Shown one piece after another: positions 55,180-62,708 of a stretch of DNA of 64,000 nucleotides; the first letter of the stretch is position 1, and each line of letters opens with the position of its first letter. Under the pieces are notes generated by a model, which saw only the letters and a program-made list of their open reading frames with translations, was not told where the DNA came from and did not search any database. Both the position numbers and the translations under genes were made by a program. The stretch comes from JAHDHW01 sp965220465. GTDB lineage: Bacteria > Bacteroidota > Bacteroidia > Chitinophagales > Saprospiraceae. The stretch lies in NCBI GenBank assembly GCA_965220465.1, contig CBDCPZ010000024.1:558001-622000 (forward strand), written 5' to 3'.

Positions 55180-56628
55180 ATGTCAAAGGTTGTCAGAGAA
55201 GACGTTGGCAGTTTGAGCGCAGTATTGACGTTGACAGTGACCAAAGCTGACTATGAGCCAAAGTTAGATCTTGAGCTCAACAAACATCGCAAAAAAGCCC
55301 AGTTGAAGGGATTCCGAAAAGGGAAAACACCAATGGGTTTTATTAAAAAAATGTATGGTAGGGCGATACTAGCCGATGCCATCAATGAATTGATTCAAAA
55401 AGAGCTAACCAATTATATTTCTGATCAGAAAATTCAGATTCTTGGGCAACCGCTCCCTTCCGAAGATCAGGAAGAGTTCGACTTTAACATCAACGAATTG
55501 AAGGATTATTCCTTTAAATTTGATATCGGCCTTGCACCTGAATTTGAAGTTGAAGGGCTTAGTGATGAAAGTGTATTTGAACGTTATGCGGTTGAAGTGA
55601 AAGATGCATTGATCGAAAAAGATATTGAAGCTGCTCAGAAACGATTTGGTACTCGTAACTCTGTTGATGAAAAAATTGAGGAAAACGATGTTGTAACCTT
55701 AAATGCAGAAGAGCTTGACGGAGATAAAACAAAAGAAAAAGGCTGGGCGACTACTTTTGATATACTCGTTAGCCAAATCGAGGATGAAGCGGTGAAAAAA
55801 GAGCTTATCGGAAAAAAGAAAGGAACAAAAGTTCGCTTTAATATTTTCAAATTGGAAAAGAACGGAACCGAAGAATCAACCAGAAAGTATTTGCTCAATG
55901 TCGGTGAAAATGATACTGATGTTGAAATCGGAGAAAACTTTGAAGCAGTTGTTGAAGAAATTAAACGTGTTGAGCCAGCTGAGCTTAATCAGGAATTTTT
56001 CGACAAATATATGGGAGAAGGAGTAGCGAAAAATATTGAAGAGGTAAAATCCAAAGTTGAGGCAGACATTCTGAAATATTACGATCGTCAGTCTGAAAGT
56101 CTGCTGTTCAGGGATTTTCAGGATTTTATGCTTGAAAAAAATAAGCTTGAATTGCCGGATGTTTTCCTCAAAAAATGGTTGGTTGCTTCAAGCGAGCAAA
56201 ACACTGCGGATATTGTAGAAAAAGAATTTGACAATTTTGCTAAAAATCTTCAATGGTCTCTGATCAAAGGAAAAATTGCCAAGAAATTTGACCTCAAAGT
56301 AGAAGAAGAAGAGGTATTCGAAGGTTTTAAAGATAGAGTCAGAAATTATTTTCAGGGATATGGCGATGAATTGGTAATCCTCAATACTGCTAATCGGTTG
56401 ATGCAGGACGAAAAACAAGTTGACCAATTGTATCAGGAATTGATGAGCGACAAACTTTTTGAAGCTGTTCGGGATGTCGTCACGATTAAAGATAAAAAAA
56501 TCAGCTCAGATGATTTTGATGAGGTTATTAAAAAGGCCAGAGAAGAAGTGATGCCGGCGGATCAACCTGAAAATGTAAATCAAATAGAAGAAGCGAAAGA
56601 AGAATTAACGGAAGATATTGAGCAGTAG
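55180..56628 (+). CDS. tig: Trigger factor (ribosome-associated chaperone)
   Basis: Trigger factor binds the ribosomal exit tunnel through its N-terminal domain and shields nascent chains. The signature KGFRKGKTPMGFIKKMYG (around residues 42-60) is the ribosome-binding loop region of Bacteroidota-type trigger factors. The middle, FKBP-type region (about 165-260) is divergent, as is usual in this phylum. The C-terminal helical arms extend to residue 482. It precedes clpP and clpX, the classical tig-clpP-clpX order, with a gap of 255 bases to clpP that holds an inverted repeat (ATTTTCG/CGAAAAT, 56801-56822) of no known role. Confidence 0.9.
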   Translation: MSKVVREDVGSLSAVLTLTVTKADYEPKLDLELNKHRKKAQLKGFRKGKTPMGFIKKMYGRAILADAINELIQKELTNYISDQKIQILGQPLPSEDQEEFDFNINELKDYSFKFDIGLAPEFEVEGLSDESVFERYAVEVKDALIEKDIEAAQKRFGTRNSVDEKIEENDVVTLNAEELDGDKTKEKGWATTFDILVSQIEDEAVKKELIGKKKGTKVRFNIFKLEKNGTEESTRKYLLNVGENDTDVEIGENFEAVVEEIKRVEPAELNQEFFDKYMGEGVAKNIEEVKSKVEADILKYYDRQSESLLFRDFQDFMLEKNKLELPDVFLKKWLVASSEQNTADIVEKEFDNFAKNLQWSLIKGKIAKKFDLKVEEEEVFEGFKDRVRNYFQGYGDELVILNTANRLMQDEKQVDQLYQELMSDKLFEAVRDVVTIKDKKISSDDFDEVIKKAREEVMPADQPENVNQIEEAKEELTEDIEQ

Positions 56629-56883
56629 CAGTATTTTGGTTGATCGATAAACTTGGTTGAAAAGTTTAAAGGTTTGCCCTTTTATATCTTAACAGGTAGG
56701 TGGAAATATTACTGTGTTTTTTATCCTTTTATTAATCAGATCTATCGATCAGATCCTTCTTTTTTAAAACATTTCTCAGATAATTTGTTACAGTTTTATA
56801 ATTTTCGCGTATAAACGAAAATAAGTGAATTTGGAGAGTGTTCAATTCGCTTAATTGTATAATCAAAAAAAACCGTTAGCAAC

Positions 56884-57597
56884 ATGTTTCACAAAGATGA
56901 GTTTATGAAGTATGCTACAAAACATCGAGGGATGAGCAGCATGCACCTTGAAAAATATATTAATCAGACAACCTCACCTACTGTTCCTAATATCCAAGGG
57001 TTTACACCAGCAGTTATCGAAGAGCGGCAAATGAATGTTCAGGCCCTTGATGTATTTTCCCGATTGATGATGGATCGCATCATTTTTATGGGAGTTCCTG
57101 TAGATGATTACGTTGCAAATGTTATTCAGGCACAATTGTTATTTTTAGAATCTGTTGATCCAAAGCGTGATGTGCAGATGTTTATCAATAGCCCAGGAGG
57201 TTCTGTTATTGCAGGATTAGGTATTTACGATACCATGCAATATGTGTCACCAGATATCGGAACGATTTGTACTGGTTTGGCGGCTTCAATGGGAGCAGTG
57301 TTGTTGACAGCAGGAACAAAAGGCAAGCGAACTTGTTTATTTCACAGTCGAGTGATGATTCATCAGCCACTTGGAGGTATGCAGGGACAAGTTTCTGACA
57401 TGGAAATTTCCTACAAGCTGATAAAAGACATGCAAAAAGAGCTTTATAATATTCTGAGTCATCACACCGGTCAAAAGTATGCTAAAATTGAAAAGGATTG
57501 TGATCGTGATAATTGGATGACTGCTACAGAAGCTAAAGCATATGGATTGATTGATGAGGTATTGGATCGTAACAATCCACGAAAAGAAGAATCTTAG
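56884..57597 (+). CDS. clpP: ATP-dependent Clp protease proteolytic subunit
   Basis: ClpP forms a tetradecameric barrel that degrades substrates delivered by ClpX. The triad is S135 in GLAASMGAVLL, H160 in SRVMIHQPLGG and D205 in IEKDCDRDN. The substrate loop INSPGGSV is present. The N-terminus is about 25 residues longer than typical, likely a processed propeptide. The product is 237 residues. A stem-loop lies between clpP and clpX. Confidence 0.95.
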   Translation: MFHKDEFMKYATKHRGMSSMHLEKYINQTTSPTVPNIQGFTPAVIEERQMNVQALDVFSRLMMDRIIFMGVPVDDYVANVIQAQLLFLESVDPKRDVQMFINSPGGSVIAGLGIYDTMQYVSPDIGTICTGLAASMGAVLLTAGTKGKRTCLFHSRVMIHQPLGGMQGQVSDMEISYKLIKDMQKELYNILSHHTGQKYAKIEKDCDRDNWMTATEAKAYGLIDEVLDRNNPRKEES

Positions 57598-57650
57598 TTT
57601 TGATTTTAGAACAAGTCTAAGTTTAAAATAAAATGTTTTAATACCTAATT

Positions 57651-57680
57651 CCATCAGTCCTTTATGTTAAGGGCTGATGG
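57651..57680 (+). terminator. Stem-loop after clpP (terminator or attenuator)
   Basis: CCATCAGTCCTT pairs with AAGGGCTGATGG over 12 bp with one T-G wobble and a 6-base loop. It is followed by AGTTTATTTG, a weak T tract. It sits 53 bases after clpP and could reduce read-through into clpX. Confidence 0.6.
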
Positions 57681-57742
57681 AGTTTATTTGTACAGGAAAT
57701 GTGTTTTAATAAAATAGGATACATTCCCTGATTTATTTTTGG

Positions 57743-57750
57743 TATTTTTG
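57743..57750 (+). promoter_or_regulatory. Candidate -7 box (TATTTTTG) for clpX
   Basis: TATTTTTG, followed by C, fits TAnnTTTG and lies 31 bases before the clpX ATG at 57781, after the clpP terminator-like stem. It suggests clpX has its own promoter. Confidence 0.45.
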
Positions 57751-57780
57751 CGTTAAATAATATTGAAAGGCATAAATGTT

Positions 57781-59019
57781 ATGAAAAGAAGTAAAAATAG
57801 CTACCGTTGTTCCTTTTGTGGAAGAGACAAAGCTGAGGCGTTAATCCTCATCGCAGGTATTGACGGACATATCTGTGAAGTTTGTGTCGAACAAGCTGAT
57901 GAGATTATCCAGGAAGAGCTGTATTCCGGAAAAAAGGAAACCGAACGAAATGATTTTTTCTTGCCCGATGCGGTGACTCCCATAGAAATAAAAGGACATC
58001 TAGATCAATATGTTATTGGTCAGGATGAAGCTAAAAAATATTTGTCTGTAGCTGTTTACAATCACTATAAACGATTGCGACAACCGATTACCGATATTGA
58101 AATTGAAAAATCAAATATCCTTTTTGTTGGTCGCACCGGTACCGGAAAAACTTTGCTTGCCAAAACGATTGCAAAATTTTTAAATGTGCCTTTTGCCATT
58201 GTTGATGCTACGGTTTTTACAGAAGCCGGTTATGTTGGTGAAGATGTGGAAAGCATCTTAAGCCGTATTCTTCAGGTTTGTGATTATAATATCGCCGCTG
58301 CCGAAAAAGGAATTGTTTACATTGATGAAATCGACAAAATCGCACGAAAAAGTGATAATCCTTCCATCACTCGCGATGTTTCGGGAGAAGGCGTACAACA
58401 AGCTATGCTGAAAATGTTAGAAGGAACCGACGTAAATGTTCCTCCTCAAGGCGGGCGTAAGCATCCAGAGCAGAAAATGGTAAAAATTAATACTCAAAAT
58501 ATCCTTTTTATCTGCGGAGGAGCTTTTGATGGGATTGAAAAAAATATTGCCAGAAGGGTCAATACCCAGGTGATTGGATTCAATAATGAAGAAAAGAAAC
58601 AAGTCGACAGAGACAATTTGTTGCAATATATTACCCATCAGGATTTGAAATCTTATGGGTTGATTCCTGAATTGATTGGTAGATTACCGGTGCTTACCTA
58701 CCTCGAACCGCTTGATCTGGACACTTTGAAATTAATCCTGACAGAACCTAAAAACTCTATTATCAGGCAATATCAAAAATTATTTGAATTGGAAGGAATC
58801 AAATTGACATTCAAGGACGGGACTTTGGAGTACATTGCTGAAAAAGCTTTAGAATATAAATTGGGTGCAAGAGGTTTGCGGTCAATTTGCGAAGCAATCA
58901 TGACGGACGCCATGTTTGAGTTGCCTTCAGAAAAAGATGTAAAAGTATTTGAAGTGGATCGAACTTATGCGGAAGAAAAATTAAGCCGTTCAAAATTAAG
59001 CAAGCTTCGTGCTGCTTAA
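57781..59019 (+). CDS. clpX: ATP-dependent Clp protease ATP-binding subunit ClpX
   Basis: Hexameric AAA+ unfoldase that recognises tagged proteins and feeds ClpP. The N-terminal zinc-binding domain has CSFCGRDK and ICEVCVEQA (two CxxC pairs). Walker A is GRTGTGKTLLA, Walker B is GIVYIDEIDKIA, the pore loop is GYVGEDV, and the sensor region GARGLRSICE is at the C-terminus. Its length, 412 residues, is typical. The ATG at 57781 is chosen over a TTG at 57763 because the CSFCG zinc motif then lies at the usual distance from the start. A membrane-protein gene follows 17 bases downstream. Confidence 0.95.
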   Translation: MKRSKNSYRCSFCGRDKAEALILIAGIDGHICEVCVEQADEIIQEELYSGKKETERNDFFLPDAVTPIEIKGHLDQYVIGQDEAKKYLSVAVYNHYKRLRQPITDIEIEKSNILFVGRTGTGKTLLAKTIAKFLNVPFAIVDATVFTEAGYVGEDVESILSRILQVCDYNIAAAEKGIVYIDEIDKIARKSDNPSITRDVSGEGVQQAMLKMLEGTDVNVPPQGGRKHPEQKMVKINTQNILFICGGAFDGIEKNIARRVNTQVIGFNNEEKKQVDRDNLLQYITHQDLKSYGLIPELIGRLPVLTYLEPLDLDTLKLILTEPKNSIIRQYQKLFELEGIKLTFKDGTLEYIAEKALEYKLGARGLRSICEAIMTDAMFELPSEKDVKVFEVDRTYAEEKLSRSKLSKLRAA

Positions 59020-59036
59020 AATACGAGTAAAATATA

Positions 59037-59753
59037 ATGAAAAAGAGGCAAGCGGATAATACACGTTTGTCTCTTTTTCATTTTGCTAAAAAAAACGTAA
59101 AATACTTTAGGAAATTCGCTAAAATGGTTCTTGCGTTATTAGTAGTTCTTCTAATCTGGATCAGTTGGGATTTATTCAATCATTCAAAATCCGATTTCAG
59201 GAAATTCGATCCTCAACAGATCGGGCAATTGGAAACCTCGATGTGGAAGGCTTACTATGAAAAAAAGCCATTCCTTTTATTTTTTAGTTTGTCCAAAACC
59301 TTGCGTATTCAATTTAAAGCACCATTCTGGAAAAGCCAGTTATTAGCTTTTTATGCATCAAAAGCAGCAGTAACATTTCAAAAAGGAAAAGACAGAAAGG
59401 ATTACATCAAAGCTTTGCCCTATCTCGAAAAATACTTTGCAGGCATTAATAATTTATCAGAAAAAGCTTTTGATATAAAATCAGTTGCTTCAAATGAATT
59501 AGAATGGTGGATTATCAGGCGGAAACCCGAACTGCATGATCCCGGTGAATGGGAGTTGCTCATAGTGCAAATCGCTGCTGAAATTTATCAGCTCCCGCAA
59601 GAAAAAATGCACCAACATGCAAAAATACGAGTTCAGGCGATGATTAAACGAGATAATTTGGGTGAAAAAATTTCAGAAAATGATTGGACTGAGATTGAAC
59701 AATTGTTAATAAAATGCTGGCGCGTGTTGCACAAGGAAGTAAATGAAGGGTAA
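59037..59753 (+). CDS. Membrane-anchored protein of unknown function
   Basis: A 238-residue protein with a basic N-terminus and one membrane helix at about residues 31-46 (VLALLVVLLIWISWDL). The rest is mostly helical and probably faces the periplasm: a soluble domain of about 185 residues containing EWWIIRRKPELHDPGEWELLIVQIAAEIYQLPQEKMHQHAKIR, with DPGEWELL in the middle. I do not recognise a family. Its start is 17 bases after the clpX stop, so it is probably co-transcribed with clpX. Confidence 0.7.
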   Translation: MKKRQADNTRLSLFHFAKKNVKYFRKFAKMVLALLVVLLIWISWDLFNHSKSDFRKFDPQQIGQLETSMWKAYYEKKPFLLFFSLSKTLRIQFKAPFWKSQLLAFYASKAAVTFQKGKDRKDYIKALPYLEKYFAGINNLSEKAFDIKSVASNELEWWIIRRKPELHDPGEWELLIVQIAAEIYQLPQEKMHQHAKIRVQAMIKRDNLGEKISENDWTEIEQLLIKCWRVLHKEVNEG

Positions 59754-59869
59754 ATTAAATTTGGTATGTGGGTCCCTTTATTCAAGTCGCAATTGCATAT
59801 GGATATTGTTGTCGATTAGTTTTGATTAATTATTAGAATTATTTAAGTTTATCAACTAATTTAAATTTT

Positions 59870-60352
59870 ATGAAAAGAAAAGTACTTTTTATGTTTTCAA
59901 TTTTCTTGTTAATTTCCTGCAGCACATCAAAAATAGCCAAAGAGCATAGTAAGCAGTTAGAATATATTCCAAAAGCTTTTCACAATACCTATTTGGGAAT
60001 GCCTTTGACAGCATTTAAACAAGCAAGAAATAATGCACAACTCAAAACAGACGAAGGTTTTAGAACAACTTATTCAGAAGAATTTAATGAAGGAGATATT
60101 AAACAAATCATTTATTATGTTGGAACAAAAGACGATTTGCCTTTATACGAATATGTGATTGAGTATCATTCAAAAGAAAAAAGAGACGAATTTGTGGAAG
60201 CTAATTTGGGTAAACCCAATAGTGGAGAAGAATGGCGTTTTGATAGTAAAGAAGGTTTTACGATAAGGGCCTGGATTTTTAGTAGCAAGCTGATTGTCAC
60301 AGGATTGATAAAAGATTCGGAATGGTATAATGAAGAAAAGAATGCTGATTAA
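59870..60352 (+). CDS. Small lipoprotein of unknown function
   Basis: A 160-residue protein with a lipoprotein signal (MFSIFLLISCSTSK, Cys at 17). The mature part is rich in charged and aromatic residues and appears to be alpha/beta. No family is recognised and no catalytic motif is seen. It is 117 bases downstream of the preceding gene. Confidence 0.7.
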   Translation: MKRKVLFMFSIFLLISCSTSKIAKEHSKQLEYIPKAFHNTYLGMPLTAFKQARNNAQLKTDEGFRTTYSEEFNEGDIKQIIYYVGTKDDLPLYEYVIEYHSKEKRDEFVEANLGKPNSGEEWRFDSKEGFTIRAWIFSSKLIVTGLIKDSEWYNEEKNAD

Positions 60353-60465
60353 AAACCAAACATGAGCCCTCTCGAATTTTGGTAATTCCAAGAATAGCGT
60401 ACAAAATAAATGATTTTGTTTTTGTATCGAAAAAGCTTAAAAATACGGTTCATTGCTTATCATTT

Positions 60466-60802
60466 ACCTCCGGCGGCTGACTTTTCCATTCGATGAAAAG
60501 TTAGCAAAAATCTTGGCAAAATAAAGGCTAAACTAAAAGCTTGCACCCGCTCCCACGAATTTTGCCCTTCCAATCCCGCATTAAAAAAATGTAAGTTGTA
60601 AATGGTCTTTGCCAATTCATTAAAGGCTATTTTGTAACCGACCTTTTTTAGTTTTGGGTAACAATTTTTAGTGAAGATTTTGAGTGAAAGGTTGAGAAAG
60701 TAGCCATGTTTGAGCGAAGCGAGTTTGGTTACGCGGCTAAATCAAACTTAGGATTGTCCAAAAGGAAAAATAGTCTTGATTTTTTGCTTCTTTTTTATCA
60801 AG
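60466..60802 (+). repeat. Structured non-coding repeat, copy 2 (next to IS copy 2)
   Basis: Homologous to 49264-49635 in reverse orientation but clearly diverged. Hairpins: 60477-60504 (CTGACTTTTC with GAAAAGTTAG, one G-T wobble, 8-base loop) and 60700-60732 (GTAGCC with GGTTAC, one wobble). In both hairpins the stem bases differ from copy 1 but pairing is kept, for instance the first pair is C-G here and G-C there. The region ends at the IS at 60803. Bases 60353-60465, between the lipoprotein and this repeat, hold nothing I recognise. Confidence 0.75.
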
Positions 60803-62585
60803 CTCACCTTTCGCGTAAACATAATCAAGTTCTTTGAAAGTGCTTAATTTTAGTTTATGCTAGTAGAACACCTTGATGATTTACCTGTGTTGGGAAATCA
60901 AATACGTCGAATTGAATTATCTTCTATTTTGAATACCCACTTTGTTGACCACGGTCATTGGAAAGGGATTAGTGGAGGGAAACTTACATGTGGATGGTTG
61001 CTTTATATCCTTAGCCAAGGAGATCACCGGCTGAGTCATGTTGAGGATTGGGCGGAACTCCGCTTACGGAGCCTTGCAGCGATATTAGAGGAACCGAAAT
61101 TGCGAAGCTTGGATTTTTGTGATGATAGATTAGCTCGTCTTCTTGATCGATTCAGTGAAGATGATAAATGGACCGACTTTGAGAAGGCAATAGGAAAGAA
61201 ACTATTGCAAGTATATCAATTAGATCGCGTTGAAGGAGAATCAAAAGCTGAAATAAAGGTAGTTCGTACCGATTCATTCAATGCTCCCCAATATCGAGAT
61301 GAAGGTGAATTGTATCGACATGGTTATAGCAAACAACGTAGATCGGATCAACCCTTTTGTAAGGTTATGATATCTGCTTTAGACCCAATGGCAGTTCCCC
61401 TTGCAGTTGATATACTAAAAGGTAGTGGCCCAGATGTAGATCATTATCTATCTGTAATAAAACGGGTACAATCAATGCTTGAAAAAAGTGGCAATTTATA
61501 TGTTGGAGATTCTCAACTGTGTAGTATGCCTAATCGTTTAGCGATACATTCGGCAGGAGATTACTATTTGTGCCCATTAAGTAAAAAACAAGTTTCAAAG
61601 GAAAAATTGCACAGTTACCTGGATCGAATAAAGGGAGCTATAAATAAATTACCAAGTATCTTTACTCAAACAGCATCAAAAAGGAAACCAGCCTATTTTT
61701 ACGAACTGACCGAAACGATTAAAGCTCAAGAAAAAGGAATAATGTGGCAAGAACGTCGGATTCTAGTGTATTCTCCTCACTACGCACAGGGATTGATCAA
61801 ATCCTTTAATAATCGATTATCAGAATCTGAACAGAAAATACAAAACTTGGTGATTTCAAAACCTGGTCGTCGTAATCCTAAGACAATAAAAGATTTATAT
61901 GCTCGAGTTGCTGCAATTATTAAGCAATATAAAGTTGAAGATTGTTTCAAAGTAAAATGTAGTCAAACTCTGGAAAAGAGGCGAGTACAAAAACATAAAA
62001 ATCGTCCGGAAGAAATCCGACAAAAGATTACTTTATATCTAAAAATAAAAAGAAATGAAGATGTGATTGAACTGAAACAAAAAAGACTAGGCTGGCAATT
62101 ATATGGAACAAATGTTCCACAAAACAAGTTTGAAACATCGGATTTGATAAAATCTTATCGGGACGAATATAGAATTGAACACTTGTTTGACTATCTCATT
62201 AACCGGGATGTAGGGTTACTTCCTATATACTTAAAAAAAGAAGAAAGAATAAAAGGACTAATCCGTTTACTAAGTTTAGCCATGAGATTTTCAATGTTAA
62301 TACAATATGATGTAAGAATAAAGTTATCAAAGAATGGAGGCCAACTTAAAGGAATTTATCCAGGAAATAAAAATCGGAAAACAGATAGGCCTACAACCCC
62401 CATGATACTTCGTGCCTTCAAAGGTATCTCCGTAGTTTGGTTACAAACTGGTGAGGTAAATATTATTCAGTTGACACATTTGAAAGAAAACCAAAAAACG
62501 ATTTTAAAATTGTTAGGAACACCTGATGTATACCAACGCACTTTAGAAGTTTTAAAAACTCATCCTAATTTACGCGAAACATGAG
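60803..62585 (+). mobile_element. IS1634-family insertion sequence, copy 2 (1783 bp)
   Basis: Same length and ends as copy 1: CTCACCTTTCGCGTAAA at 60803-60819 and the inverted right end at 62569-62585. It is flanked by the hexamer ATCAAG on both sides (60797-60802 and 62586-62591), a credible 6-bp target duplication. The pre-insertion site would read TTCTTTTTT, ATCAAG, AAAAAAGAA, a palindromic site. Orientation is opposite to copy 1, so the two IS form long perfect inverted repeats around 49264-60802. Confidence 0.87.
60857..62584 (+). CDS. IS1634-family transposase (IS copy 2)
   Basis: Identical in its 575 residues to the transposase at 47482-49209, with the same likely catalytic residues D139, D218 and E441. 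The stop codon overlaps the right inverted repeat. No frameshift or internal stop is seen, so this copy is probably active. Its start is 55 bases inside the left end of the element. Confidence 0.92.
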   Translation: MLVEHLDDLPVLGNQIRRIELSSILNTHFVDHGHWKGISGGKLTCGWLLYILSQGDHRLSHVEDWAELRLRSLAAILEEPKLRSLDFCDDRLARLLDRFSEDDKWTDFEKAIGKKLLQVYQLDRVEGESKAEIKVVRTDSFNAPQYRDEGELYRHGYSKQRRSDQPFCKVMISALDPMAVPLAVDILKGSGPDVDHYLSVIKRVQSMLEKSGNLYVGDSQLCSMPNRLAIHSAGDYYLCPLSKKQVSKEKLHSYLDRIKGAINKLPSIFTQTASKRKPAYFYELTETIKAQEKGIMWQERRILVYSPHYAQGLIKSFNNRLSESEQKIQNLVISKPGRRNPKTIKDLYARVAAIIKQYKVEDCFKVKCSQTLEKRRVQKHKNRPEEIRQKITLYLKIKRNEDVIELKQKRLGWQLYGTNVPQNKFETSDLIKSYRDEYRIEHLFDYLINRDVGLLPIYLKKEERIKGLIRLLSLAMRFSMLIQYDVRIKLSKNGGQLKGIYPGNKNRKTDRPTTPMILRAFKGISVVWLQTGEVNIIQLTHLKENQKTILKLLGTPDVYQRTLEVLKTHPNLRET

Positions 62586-62660
62586 ATCAAGAAAAAAGAA
62601 TTTAAAATATTGATAATGAGTGACTTATGTTCTATCTTTTAAAGATCAATGGAAAAGAAA

Positions 62661-62694
62661 ATCCCGAATTTTTATGATCCTAGAAATTCGGGAT
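62661..62694 (-). terminator. Intrinsic terminator after the RND transporter gene
   Basis: Arms ATCCCGAATTT and AAATTCGGGAT are perfect over 11 bp around a 12-base loop. On the minus strand the stem is followed by TTCTTTTCC, so it terminates the RND gene. It may also serve the plus strand, where the transposase ends 77 bases earlier. Confidence 0.8.
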
Positions 62695-62708
62695 AATAAA
62701 TGTTTTAA

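Noticed and set aside
56801..56822. Inverted repeat ATTTTCG/CGAAAAT before clpP as an operator or heat-shock element
   Set aside because: It is short and AT-rich, does not match a known heat-shock motif, and has no counterpart elsewhere in the window.
47481..62585. A composite transposon carrying the 49-60 kb block
   Set aside because: The enclosed genes are ordinary core genes in their usual order (tig-clpP-clpX) and share the base composition of the flanks; the two IS more likely inserted separately. No duplication around the whole block is seen.
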